64,000 nt of DNA, from contig NZ_AZRW02000017.1 in NCBI RefSeq assembly GCF_000512695.2, positions 1 through 64,000 on the forward strand, written 5' to 3'. The DNA is from Pseudomonas sp. QTF5 (lineage in GTDB: Bacteria; Pseudomonadota; Gammaproteobacteria; Pseudomonadales; Pseudomonadaceae). Positions 54,539 to 63,219 of the stretch are shown here, piece by piece. The notes beneath the pieces are model-generated. The model was given only the letters and a program-made list of their open reading frames with translations. It was not told where the DNA came from and made no database searches. Each line of letters starts with the position of its first letter. Positions within the stretch are counted from its first letter, which is position 1. Made by a program: the position numbers and the translations under genes.

Positions 54539-55194
54539 CTTGTAACTTACTTCTGGTGGACGACCACTCGCTTATCAGGGCTGGCGTGCGCGCTCTGGTG
54601 CTGGATATTCCCGGCTATGCGGTAATCGGGGAGGCCAATGATGGCTCGCAGTTGGTCGAGATGGTCGAGCTGCTATCCCCGGACATCATTCTGCTGGATA
54701 TTTCCATGAAGCAAACCGATGGCCTTGAAGCCTTGCAGCGACTCAAAAGAGTACGCCCGCAGTGCAAAGTGCTCATCTTGTCGATGCACACCGACCCGGC
54801 GCTCATCATGCAGGCATTGGAATCAGGGGCTCATGGCTACCTGCTCAAGGACACCACGGCCAGCGAACTCGAGCATGCGCTGGATGCCTTGCGCAATAAC
54901 GAACGCTACCTGAGCCCGGCCATTGCTCATACCGTCATCAACCAGGCGCTGACCCGACACCAGAAAAATCAGGCGCAAACCCAGGACTCGCACAACCTGA
55001 CGGCACGTCAGCTGGAAATCCTGCGACTGATTGTCCGCGGAAAATCCACCCGGGAAATCGCCAATGGCCTGGGCCTGAGCATCAAGACCGTCGAAACCCA
55101 CCGCTCGCAAATCATGAAACGCTTGCAGATCTACGATGTGGCCGGCCTGGTGCTGTTCGCCGTACGCGAGCAAATCATCAGTCTGGACGATTAG
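54535..55194 (+). CDS. NarL/FixJ-family response regulator (TTG start)
   Basis: This 219-residue regulator has a receiver domain (LLLVDDHSLIRAG, phospho-acceptor Asp in IILLDISMKQTDGLEAL, LSMHTD, YLLKDT) and a LuxR-type helix-turn-helix (LTARQLEILRLIVRGKSTRE then LGLSIKTVETHRSQIMKRL). Translation starts with TTG overlapping the kinase stop by four bases, with AAGG ahead. The 3' end overlaps that of yegS on the opposite strand by 17 bases. Targets unknown. Confidence 0.9.
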   Translation: MTCNLLLVDDHSLIRAGVRALVLDIPGYAVIGEANDGSQLVEMVELLSPDIILLDISMKQTDGLEALQRLKRVRPQCKVLILSMHTDPALIMQALESGAHGYLLKDTTASELEHALDALRNNERYLSPAIAHTVINQALTRHQKNQAQTQDSHNLTARQLEILRLIVRGKSTREIANGLGLSIKTVETHRSQIMKRLQIYDVAGLVLFAVREQIISLDD

Positions 55195-56095
55195 CCGGAT
55201 TCGAGACGCTCAGCAGCGGCGAACCCTCGGGCAAATGCACACGCAATGCCGCCGGACGCGCCGAGAAACGCAGACTATCGCCCTCCAGAGGTTCACCATC
55301 AAGGTTGATATAAAGCCCCTCCGAGACTTTGATCTCGACCCATGGCAAGCGAGCTCGCACAAACATGTTGTCGATTCCGAAGCCATCGGTCAGCAGGTCT
55401 TTCAAGGTACTGACCACCTCCTGTGGCGCGGGCAAAATGCTGATATCCAGCAGGCCATCGTCAGCCAGCGCCTGTGGGCACAACACATGACCACCGCCAG
55501 CCTGACGGCCATTGCCAATACCCAATGCCAACAATTCGCCGCTCCAGTGAAAATCCGGCCCCTGCAACTCGCCATAGGCCGCATGCAACTCACTGAAGCG
55601 CGATAAACCCGTGAAGAGATAAGCGGCGCCTCCGAGAATTTTTTTCAGATCCTCGGAGGTGTTGGCCGTGACCTGACTGCCAAAGCCGCCCGTGGCCATG
55701 TTCAGGAAAACTTGCCCGCCGACTTCTCCCAGATCAATGGCTCGCGGGGCAGTCTCCAGAAGGTCCAACGCCTGAGCGGGCTCCAGAGGCACACCGGCAG
55801 CGCGGGCAAAATCGTTGGCGGTGCCCAAGGGCAAAAGCACCAGACTGGCCTGCGTCGAATGCGCCGCCATGGCTTCGGCAATATCACGCAAGGTCCCATC
55901 ACCGCCGCCGGCAATCAGCTGTGTATAGCCTGCCGCCAGCGCTTCTTCTACCAACCGCTGCGCATCACCGGCCTCCCAAGTCAGTCGAACAGCCAGTTCC
56001 CAGCCCTGCTGGCGCTTGCCTTCGACAGCTGCACGGACCTCCTCATTGGGGGCCTGCTTGCCATGCAGAATCAACAGCGCCTTGCGCTCACTCAT
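55178..56095 (-). CDS. yegS: YegS-like lipid kinase (diacylglycerol-kinase catalytic family)
   Basis: This lipid kinase of about 305 residues has the nucleotide loop AGGGDGTLRDIAEA, LLPLGTANDFARA, FLNMATGGFGSQV, LALGIGNGRQAGGG and a C-terminal LYINLDGEPLEG. Family members phosphorylate phosphatidylglycerol or similar lipids at the inner membrane. ATG 56095 has GGGAG eight bases upstream; a GTG three codons earlier is possible but less well placed. It converges with the NarL-type regulator, overlapping by 17 bases. Confidence 0.9.
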   Translation of the reverse strand: MSERKALLILHGKQAPNEEVRAAVEGKRQQGWELAVRLTWEAGDAQRLVEEALAAGYTQLIAGGGDGTLRDIAEAMAAHSTQASLVLLPLGTANDFARAAGVPLEPAQALDLLETAPRAIDLGEVGGQVFLNMATGGFGSQVTANTSEDLKKILGGAAYLFTGLSRFSELHAAYGELQGPDFHWSGELLALGIGNGRQAGGGHVLCPQALADDGLLDISILPAPQEVVSTLKDLLTDGFGIDNMFVRARLPWVEIKVSEGLYINLDGEPLEGDSLRFSARPAALRVHLPEGSPLLSVSNPANRPD

Positions 56096-56330
56096 TTTTG
56101 CCACTCCCGAATCCGCAATCTCATGGGATATGTTGACCTCGCAGCCCCTTATAAAAGTCGCAAGAATTTGAATTATTTCCAGGGGAAGGAAACGTGAGTC
56201 CTACAGAGTGGTGTTTTTTCTTACAAAACGTGAGGAATCGGCTCAATTGACCCACCTGGGCAATTGGTACACCGTTGTGTCTCGGTTATCAGTCATCACC
56301 CGTTAATTGGACACAGGGACGTGAAAAACA

Positions 56331-56726
56331 ATGAATAGAACCCCCTCAGGAACCTCAAAAAGCGCAAGCAATGGTATCGACCACTTGAATGGTTTAACGC
56401 AAGGAGCCAACTCCTCCATGCAAAACAATGAACTCAGACTACCGGTAACTCCGGTCGCGCCGTTCGCAGAAAATCGCGCCAATCATCAGGCTGAACTCAA
56501 AAACAGCGCAAAGCCCGCCGGAGAAGTCGATATGGAACCTCGCATCATTGAACTGGAAGCACACCTCAAGTACATCCGAAGAGACATGGATGAAGTCCGG
56601 GATGACGTCAAATCCATCAAACACAGGCTTGCCTATTCAGCTGGCGGAACAGCCGTGATCCTGGGACTTCTGGCCTGGATCGCCAACAGCCGCTTCGACC
56701 AGGTCGTGACACTTCTGGCACATTAA
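56331..56726 (+). CDS. hypothetical protein with coiled coil and C-terminal membrane helix
   Basis: The 131-residue protein has a polar, low-complexity first half, then a coiled-coil stretch (IIELEAHLKYIRRDMDEVRD followed by DVKSIKHRLAYS) and one membrane helix near the end (GGTAVILGLLAWIANS). This layout resembles small XhlA-like membrane proteins. The start is not certain; ATG 56418 or 56532 would remove the low-complexity part. Function unknown. Confidence 0.65.
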   Translation: MNRTPSGTSKSASNGIDHLNGLTQGANSSMQNNELRLPVTPVAPFAENRANHQAELKNSAKPAGEVDMEPRIIELEAHLKYIRRDMDEVRDDVKSIKHRLAYSAGGTAVILGLLAWIANSRFDQVVTLLAH

Positions 56727-56741
56727 GGAATGGTCATGCAT

Positions 56742-56770
56742 GCAAGCCCAAGGCGATGACCCGGGCTTGC
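56742..56770. terminator. hairpin between the coiled-coil gene and moeA
   Basis: GCAAGCCC and GGGCTTGC form an 8-bp stem around a 13-base loop between two convergent genes. No T tract is present. Confidence 0.45.
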
Positions 56771-56790
56771 GTGGCAAAACCAGCGCCAAC

Positions 56791-58017
56791 TCAGCTCAAG
56801 ACTTCACTCAGCGGGATGAAGCTCACCCAATCACCCTCGATCAGCGTACGGCCCTCCAGCACTTCAACCAGGCCGTCAGCCCAGGCTGCACTGCGCAGTA
56901 CGCCAGAACTCTGATTCCTGTAGATGATTGCCCGGCCATTCTCCAGACGTCCGCGCAAGTACTCACGTCGGTTACCGGCCTTTGGCCAGACAAACCCTGC
57001 CGGCACCTGAAACTTCAGGGGCTCAACCTCTTTGACGCCTTGGCGGCGCAAAAGGTAGGGCCTAGCCAACAGAGCAAAAGTCACCAGTGTCGACGCCGGA
57101 TTGCCGGGTAAACCAATCACAGGCACGCCACGAAAATGCCCGAACGTCAGTGGTTTGCCTGGTTTGATGGCAAGCTTCCACAGAGTCAATTCGCCCTCTT
57201 CCCGCAAGGCAATGCCCAGAAAGTCGGCCTCTCCCACCGATACACCGCCGGTCGAGAGAATCAGGTCGACATCCTTCAACTCGCCAAGGCGGGCACGAGT
57301 GGTCGCTAAATCATCGGGAAGAATCCCGGCATCGATCACCTCACACCCCAAGCGCTGTAACCAGCTGCAGAGCAATACTCGATTACTGTTATAGATCTGT
57401 CCCGGCCCAAGGGCCTTGCCTGGCTCAATCAGCTCATCACCGGTAGACAAAACCGCAACACGAACCTTGCGAACCACCTCCAGCTCAGCGCATCCCAGCG
57501 ACGCCGCCAGCCCCTGCTCGATAGGCCCCAAACGCGTTCCCGCGGGCAAGATCAGCTCACCGACGGTGGCTTCCTGACCTTGTGGACGGATGTTCTGTCC
57601 TGGGGTCATGGTCTCGGTGAAACGTACCCGCTCATCCGCCTGAACCTCGGCGTTCTCTTGCATCTCGACACAGTCGGCACCTGCGGGCACAGGCGCGCCG
57701 GTGAAGATCCGCGCACAGGTACCCGGCTTCAAGGGCTCCGGGGCCTGGCCTGCAAAAATCTTCTGACTGACCACCAACGGCTCTCCCGTCCAGTCGGCCA
57801 GGTGCAAGGCATAACCGTCCATGGCACTGTTGGGCCAAGGCGGCAAATCAAGTGTCGAGACCAGGTCAGTGGCCAGTACACGCCCCTGAACCTGCACCAA
57901 CGGCAAGCGTTCGTGTTCATCAATCTTCGAGGCGTCGGCCATTTCCAGTAAACGCGCCAGTGCTTCCTCGACAGCCATCAGGTTGCCAGTCTTGCCTGGC
58001 TTACCCGCGGGATTCAC
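56791..58017 (-). CDS. moeA: MoeA: molybdopterin molybdenumtransferase
   Basis: This protein of about 408 residues inserts molybdenum into adenylylated molybdopterin. Family blocks are LPPWPNSAMDGYAL, ARIFTGAPVPAGADCVEMQE, VAVLSTGDELIEPGK, LSTGGVSVGEADF and VIGLPGNPASTLVTFALL. The start is probably the GTG at 58017, overlapping the end of moaB by 17 bases; ATG 57978 is an alternative without a good ribosome-binding site. It is co-transcribed with moaB. Confidence 0.93.
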   Translation of the reverse strand: MNPAGKPGKTGNLMAVEEALARLLEMADASKIDEHERLPLVQVQGRVLATDLVSTLDLPPWPNSAMDGYALHLADWTGEPLVVSQKIFAGQAPEPLKPGTCARIFTGAPVPAGADCVEMQENAEVQADERVRFTETMTPGQNIRPQGQEATVGELILPAGTRLGPIEQGLAASLGCAELEVVRKVRVAVLSTGDELIEPGKALGPGQIYNSNRVLLCSWLQRLGCEVIDAGILPDDLATTRARLGELKDVDLILSTGGVSVGEADFLGIALREEGELTLWKLAIKPGKPLTFGHFRGVPVIGLPGNPASTLVTFALLARPYLLRRQGVKEVEPLKFQVPAGFVWPKAGNRREYLRGRLENGRAIIYRNQSSGVLRSAAWADGLVEVLEGRTLIEGDWVSFIPLSEVLS

Positions 58018-58540
58018 AGGGTGCCGCCTGTTTCAGATGGGCCACGAAATTGCACGGACGGTGACGCGAATCCAGTTGCTCGGCGAGAATGCCATCCCAA
58101 CCGGTGCGCACCGCATTGGTCGAGCCGGGTAAACAGCACACCAGCGTGCCATTGGCCAGACCGGCCAAGGCCCGGGACTGAACCGTCGAGGTGCCAATAT
58201 CCGCGACCGATATCTGCCGGAACAATTCACCAAAACCATCGACTTGCTTATCCAGCAGGCAACTCACGGCTTCGGGCGTGCTGTCGCGACCGGTGAACCC
58301 GGTACCGCCGGTGATCAACACCACTTGCACGACCTCATCGGCAATCCAGCTGGCGACTTGCGCGCGAATTTTGTAGAGGTCATCTTTAAGCAGTACACGG
58401 GCCGCCAGGTTATGACCGGCAGCGCTCAAACGGTCGACGAAGACCTGGCCTGAGGTATCGGTTTCCAGGGTACGGGTATCGCTGACAGTCAGCACCGCGA
58501 TATTGAGCGGTGCGAAAGGTACATCAGCCTTGGCTTTCAT
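58001..58540 (-). CDS. moaB: MoaB: molybdopterin adenylyltransferase-type protein
   Basis: This 179-residue protein has the MoaB/MogA fold: IAVLTVSDTRTLETDTSG, the nucleotide site ITGGTGFTGRDSTPEAV and LPGSTNAVRTGW. It belongs to molybdenum cofactor synthesis, probably adenylylating molybdopterin before MoeA acts. It is first in a two-gene unit with moeA and is divergent from mobA with an 81-base promoter region between. Confidence 0.93.
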   Translation of the reverse strand: MKAKADVPFAPLNIAVLTVSDTRTLETDTSGQVFVDRLSAAGHNLAARVLLKDDLYKIRAQVASWIADEVVQVVLITGGTGFTGRDSTPEAVSCLLDKQVDGFGELFRQISVADIGTSTVQSRALAGLANGTLVCCLPGSTNAVRTGWDGILAEQLDSRHRPCNFVAHLKQAAPCESRG

Positions 58541-58621
58541 AGGCTCGTCCAGTTGTAGGAGAAACAGCCCGGTGTTATATCACAGCGCCTCATTTTTTCG
58601 CCGCCCCCATGGAGAAGTGCG

Positions 58622-59224
58622 ATGACCTCGAATACACCTCTGCCGCCTTGCTCCATTCTGCTCCTGGCCGGCGGCCGTGGCCAACGCATGGGCGGTCAGG
58701 ACAAGGGGTTGCTGGATTGGCACGGCGAACCGCTGATCGCCCATCTGCACCGCAAGACGCGCCCGCTGAGTGATGACCTGATCATCTCCTGCAACAGAAA
58801 CCTGGAAAAATATGCGCCTTATGCGGATCAGTTGGTCCATGACGACGAAGGCGACTTTCCAGGACCATTGGCCGGTATTCGCGCAGGCTTGAAAGCCGCC
58901 CGCCACACTCACTTACTGGTGCTGCCCTGCGATGTACCACGCATCGATGCCGCGCTGCTCCAGAACATGCGTGAAACCGCCGGACAGCATCCGGACAAAC
59001 CGTTGATGCTGCGCCATGGCGAACATTGGGAACCCTTGCTGTGCATCATTCCTGTCGCGCTTTCAGCGGCTTTCGAGACCGCCTGGAACGAAGGCGAGCG
59101 CAGCCCGGGTCGCCTTATGCGCAAGCTGGGCGCCACAGCCCTGCAATGCCCGGACAACGACCCTCGCCTGGCCAATCTCAATACGCCGGAACTGTTAGGC
59201 ACACACCACACTGTGTCAGACTGA
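58622..59224 (+). CDS. mobA: MobA: molybdenum cofactor guanylyltransferase
   Basis: This 200-residue nucleotidyltransferase has the loop [19 protein letters not shown] at residues about 13-31 and [39 protein letters not shown]. It adds GMP to molybdenum cofactor to make the bis-MGD form. GGAGAAG precedes the ATG. It is divergent from moaB-moeA. Confidence 0.93.
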   Translation: MTSNTPLPPCSILLLAGGRGQRMGGQDKGLLDWHGEPLIAHLHRKTRPLSDDLIISCNRNLEKYAPYADQLVHDDEGDFPGPLAGIRAGLKAARHTHLLVLPCDVPRIDAALLQNMRETAGQHPDKPLMLRHGEHWEPLLCIIPVALSAAFETAWNEGERSPGRLMRKLGATALQCPDNDPRLANLNTPELLGTHHTVSD

Positions 59225-59300
59225 CATGCGAAGGAACTTGCGTGCGTTGTACACGTCTCAAGCTCGGCAACCAAAAGAATTCCCATTCGGAGACACACCC

Positions 59301-59522
59301 ATGACCCAACGGACCCTCGCCACTTTCATGCTCGCACTGGGCCTTGCGACCCTCGCCGGTTGCGCATCGCCTACAGTGATCACCTTGAATGACGGTCGAG
59401 AAATCCAGGCTGTCGACGCGCCTAAGTACGATGAAGAATCGGGCTTTTACGAATTCGAACAACTGGATGGCAAGCACACCCGCGTCAATAAAGATCAGGT
59501 CCGTACCGTTAAAGATCTGTAA
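59301..59522 (+). CDS. YgdI/YgdR-family small lipoprotein
   Basis: This 73-residue protein has a type II signal peptide with lipobox LAGC and a small SH3-like barrel with the family pattern VITLNDGREIQAVDAPKYDE, YEFEQLDGKHTRVNKDQV. Family members (DUF903) are outer-membrane or periplasmic lipoproteins of unknown role. ATG 59301 has CGGAGA upstream. A strong terminator follows. Confidence 0.9.
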   Translation: MTQRTLATFMLALGLATLAGCASPTVITLNDGREIQAVDAPKYDEESGFYEFEQLDGKHTRVNKDQVRTVKDL

Positions 59523-59547
59523 TCTTTGCGGCGACAACCGGATACAG

Positions 59548-59576
59548 AAAAGCCCGCTTTATAAAGCGGGCTTTTT
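59548..59576. terminator. intrinsic terminator
   Basis: AAAAGCCCGCTTTATAAAGC with GGGCTTTTT forms an almost loop-free stem with A and T runs on both sides. It serves the small lipoprotein gene and, in the other direction, the pseudouridine synthase gene. Confidence 0.92.
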
Positions 59577-59612
59577 CGTGGCTGAAGAAAAGCAGAGTCG
59601 TTAGACCTGTGA

Positions 59613-60503
59613 TCACCACTGCAAGGTGATAGTGCTTTCGAATTCTCTTTCCTGCCCCGTGACCGGATCGACAAATCGCAGCCCTTGGGCCAACAGCTTC
59701 AAGGGGTTGGCATAGTCATCTTCAACGTCCTTGAGCACCTGCGGATAGAACGGATCATTGCAGATGCTGGCCCCCAGAGCTGTCATGTGAACTCGCAACT
59801 GATGTTTCTTGCCCGTCACCGGGTACAGAGCATACCGCCAGAGTTCACCATTTTTTTCCCTGACCTCGACAGCCGTCTCGGTGTTGCTGAGGCCCGGACC
59901 TTCTTGCATGCGAAAAAACGGCTCGCCATCGATAAGTCGACTTTTATGGACCAGCGGAAAGGAGTGTTCTGGCAATGCCCGGGCGATTGCCTCATAGCGC
60001 TTTTCGATCTGGCGTGCAGGAAACAAGGATTGATACGCCGACCGACTCTGAGGGTTGGCTGAAAACAGTACCAGCCCCGCCGTATGCCGGTCGATCCGAT
60101 GCAAAGGCACCAAGTGCGGGTTATCCAGGCGACGGATCAGGCGCCGTAGCAATGTCTGCTCAACGTATTCACCCGCCGGCGTCACAGGGAGAAAGTGCGG
60201 TTTGTCCGCCACCACCAGATGCTCGTCGGCGTAGAGGATCGACTCCACCACCGGGATCGGTTTTTCGTCCGGTACTTCACGGAAATAATGAATCCTCAGA
60301 CCTTCCTTATAAGGCAGATCCAGGGCGATCGGCAGGCCTTGCCCATCGAGGACACGACCGCGCGCAATTCTGTCCAGCCATTGTTCACGACCGATGGCGC
60401 TGAAGTGTTCGCACAGGCAATCGAGTACGGTCTGCCACGGCCCAGGCGGCAGATAGAGCGTGCTGGCCTGGTTGTGTGCAGCAGAAAAAGATGAAGTGGA
60501 CAT
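59613..60503 (-). CDS. RluA-family RNA pseudouridine synthase
   Basis: This protein of about 296 residues has a weak N-terminal S4-like part, ILYADEHLVVADKPHFLPVTP, the catalytic Asp in PLHRIDRHTAGLVLFS, and the C-terminal block GKKHQLRVHMTALGASICND. It makes pseudouridine in rRNA or tRNA; the specific site is unknown. ATG 60503 is chosen over a TTG seven codons upstream. Confidence 0.9.
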   Translation of the reverse strand: MSTSSFSAAHNQASTLYLPPGPWQTVLDCLCEHFSAIGREQWLDRIARGRVLDGQGLPIALDLPYKEGLRIHYFREVPDEKPIPVVESILYADEHLVVADKPHFLPVTPAGEYVEQTLLRRLIRRLDNPHLVPLHRIDRHTAGLVLFSANPQSRSAYQSLFPARQIEKRYEAIARALPEHSFPLVHKSRLIDGEPFFRMQEGPGLSNTETAVEVREKNGELWRYALYPVTGKKHQLRVHMTALGASICNDPFYPQVLKDVEDDYANPLKLLAQGLRFVDPVTGQEREFESTITLQW

Positions 60504-60575
60504 ACGAAAAGCTCTAACCCTCAATACAGAGCGGCATTATCCAACAGTGGCCGGAACGAACCTAGAAGAGAATCC

Positions 60576-60896
60576 TCAGGCCGGTATCGACTGTGTTCGA
60601 GCGGCCGCTTCGGTGAACTCCTTGAGCCAGCGCAGCACATCGACCGCTTCCCAGCGCCCCGGATCATAAAGCGCATACAACAACCCCTGATAACCCACGA
60701 CATCCAGTTGTCGGTGATAGCCCGCACGCTGGAACAAGGCTTCGATTTCGGCGAAACAGGTATTGAAATGCAATTTGTTGAAGGGCGTTTTCCCCTCCGT
60801 GACCAAGCCATCCAGACGCAATTCGAGGACGGCCTCGCGCACCACGTCCGCCGACATCCGGTTCACGCTGTTCTTCAATTGTTCGACATTGACCAT
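60576..60896 (-). CDS. conserved-looking hypothetical protein
   Basis: This 106-residue protein has no signal peptide or membrane segment and appears mainly helical (NVEQLKNSVNRMSADVVREA at the start, GRWEAVDVLRWLKEFTEAAA near the end). GAGGGATG before the ATG is a good ribosome-binding site and codon use is like the neighbours, so it is likely real. Function unknown. Confidence 0.75.
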   Translation of the reverse strand: MVNVEQLKNSVNRMSADVVREAVLELRLDGLVTEGKTPFNKLHFNTCFAEIEALFQRAGYHRQLDVVGYQGLLYALYDPGRWEAVDVLRWLKEFTEAAARTQSIPA

Positions 60897-61060
60897 GATT
60901 CATCCCTCTTGCACCCGACTTGCCTGCTCAAACCCGAAAACCAGCGGCGGCAAGGCAGCATCACGAATAACTGTATACGCATACAGTATCCGAATAACAT
61001 CGGTTAAGCCAAGGTATCAATCATAAAGTTCGACACGCGGGAACACCGTCACCGTCCCTC

Positions 61061-61297
61061 CTACCGCAGGAACGCCACCACTTCATCGGCACCGAACGGC
61101 CAGCCCAGCTCAGCGCCGGTATCGACCCGTCGTAACACCGGAATACGCAGACTGTAAGCTTCGAACCAGGTTTCATCGTCAGCGATATCCACCAGCTCCA
61201 CCAACAGACCACGCTCGACAAATTCCATCAGCATGGCTTCGGCGAGTTCACAGAGATGGCAACCAACGGTGCCGAACAGCTGACATTCAGGAGGCAT
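61061..61297 (-). CDS. glutaredoxin-like protein (DUF836 type)
   Basis: This 78-residue thioredoxin-fold protein has the active site GTVGCHLCELAEAML (CHLC), the cis-Pro region YSLRIPVLRRVDTG and the C-terminal GWPFGADEVVAFL. Family members are small thiol proteins with unknown partners. The gene stands alone. Confidence 0.88.
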   Translation of the reverse strand: MPPECQLFGTVGCHLCELAEAMLMEFVERGLLVELVDIADDETWFEAYSLRIPVLRRVDTGAELGWPFGADEVVAFLR

Positions 61298-61506
61298 GAC
61301 GACAAGACCAAACGAAGTAAGCGCTCATTCTAGGCCCGCTATCAAAAGCAGTCGAGCCGATGCCCGATCTGTCTGAGCAATGGCTGATTTCAAGAGATTT
61401 CGGCAAACTCCTGACGCACATCATTCGCCTCAACTGTCATTTGCGCGATGCTCGCGTCTTTTTTGCCTCTACGCTTGAGTAGTCAGAACCCTCACCGGAG
61501 TTTTTT

Positions 61507-63218
61507 GTGTTCGCCAATCTGTTGATCATCTTCACCTCCTCTCTGGTGGTGATTGCACTGTTCCAGCGCCTGCGCTTGCCACCGGTGCTGGGCTACCTGT
61601 GCGTAGGGCTGATGATCGGGCCGACCGCGTTCAACTGGGTGAATGAAAGCGAAGAGTTGCCCGACCTTGCCGAGTTGGGCGTGGTGTTCTTGCTGTTCTC
61701 CCTCGGGCTTGAGTTTTCCCTGTCGAAAATGCTCGCACTGCGCCAAGTGGTTTTTGGCCTGGGCAGCCTGCAAGTGCTGTTTTCCGGGATAGTGCTGGGG
61801 GGGTGCTGATGCTGTTTGGCATGCCAACCATACCTGCACTGTTACTCGGTGCCGGTTTGGCGCTGTCGTCCACCGCCATTGTCAGCAAGGAGTTGAGCAG
61901 CCTCGGTGAGCTTTTCAGCCGCCACGGCCAGAATGCCATCGCCGTGCTGTTGTTCCAGGACGTGGTCGCGGTGTTGCTACTGACCCTGGTGCCGGTGTTC
62001 GCCGGCACCAGCGACCAGGTTTGGTATTGGGCTCTGCCATTGACTCTGGGCAAGACCATGGTGCTGTTCGTCGGGCTGCTGCTGGTCAGTCGCTGGTTTC
62101 TGCCACGCCTGTTTCATGAAGTCGCCGCGTCCCGGTCCGCGGAGCTGTTCGTGCTGTTGGCGCTGGTGATCGTTCTGCTGACGGCCTGGCTGACTCACCT
62201 GCTCGGCCTCTCTCCAGCCCTGGGCGCCTTTCTCGCCGGCATGCTACTGGGGGAAAGCCACTACCGGCATCAGATCGAGGCGGACATCCGTCCGTTCCGC
62301 GACATTCTGCTCGGGGTGTTCTTCGTCAGCATCGGCATGCTGATCGACTTGCGCTTGTTTGCCAGCCACGGCCTGCTGATTCTCGGTCTGACGCTGGGGT
62401 TGCTGCTAATCAAAGGCACCGTGGTCGCGCTGCTGGTCAAATGGCGCGGCAGCGATGTCGAAACCGCCTGGCGCAGCGGCCTGGCATTGGCTCAAGGGGG
62501 CGAATTCTGCTTTGCCCTGATGACGCAGATGCAGCAGAACAAACTGATGCCCGCCGACTTCGGTGGCCTGCTGCTGGCCGCCACGTTCTGCTCGATGCTG
62601 GTGACGCCTTTACTGCTGCGCGCCGCTCCCCACATCGCCACACGTTTGCACCACAAGCCCAACGAAGAAGCCGAGCTCGAAGAAATCAGCGCGCTCAACG
62701 CTGGCTTGCACAATCACGTAGTGATTTGTGGCTACGGCCGCGTAGGCCAGTCCATCGGGCGCGTCCTGCGTAATGTAGATCAGCCTTACATTGCGCTGGA
62801 TACCGACCCGGTGCGGGTTCAGGAAGCAGCGGTCAATGACAGCTGTGTTCATTACGGCGACTCACGTCGCGGCGAGCTGCTGGTCGCGATAGGGCTGGAA
62901 CGCGCCAGACTGCTGGTGGTCGCCGTGGACAAGACGGACATCGCACTGTTGATACTCAAGGAGGCACGCCGGTTCAACCCTAGCGTGTCGATCCTGGTGC
63001 GCACACGGGACGACAGTCAGTTGGCCGAGTTGAAGGCGGCGGGCGCCAGCGAAGTCGTACCCGAGTTGCTGGAGTCGAGCCTGATGCTCGCCTCCCACGC
63101 GCTGATCATGCTGGGCATACCCGGCCAGCAGGTGCGAGACCGGGTCGACCAGGTACGGCGTGACCGCTATCGCCTGCTGCACGGTTTTTACCCCGGCGCT
63201 GACGATGAGGAACGGTGA
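61507..63218 (+). pseudogene. Kef-type K+/H+ antiporter with RCK domain, frameshifted in a 7-G tract
   Basis: Two frames together encode a CPA2 antiporter of about 570 residues. Residues 1-100 (GTG 61507, with CGGAG upstream) hold the first helices and end LFSGIVLGGC at a premature stop at 61807. From about 61803 a shifted frame continues exactly where the family continues (VLMLFGMPTIPALLLG, LALSSTAIVSKELSSLGE) through the remaining helices to a cytoplasmic TrkA-N domain (VVICGYGRVGQSIGRVLRN) and TrkA-C-like end. The break is the run of seven G at 61797-61803; eight G would restore one frame. It may be a true mutation, a sequencing error in the run, or rescued by slippage. Its stop nearly touches that of the ammonium transporter gene. 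Confidence 0.85.
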
Positions 63219-63219
63219 T

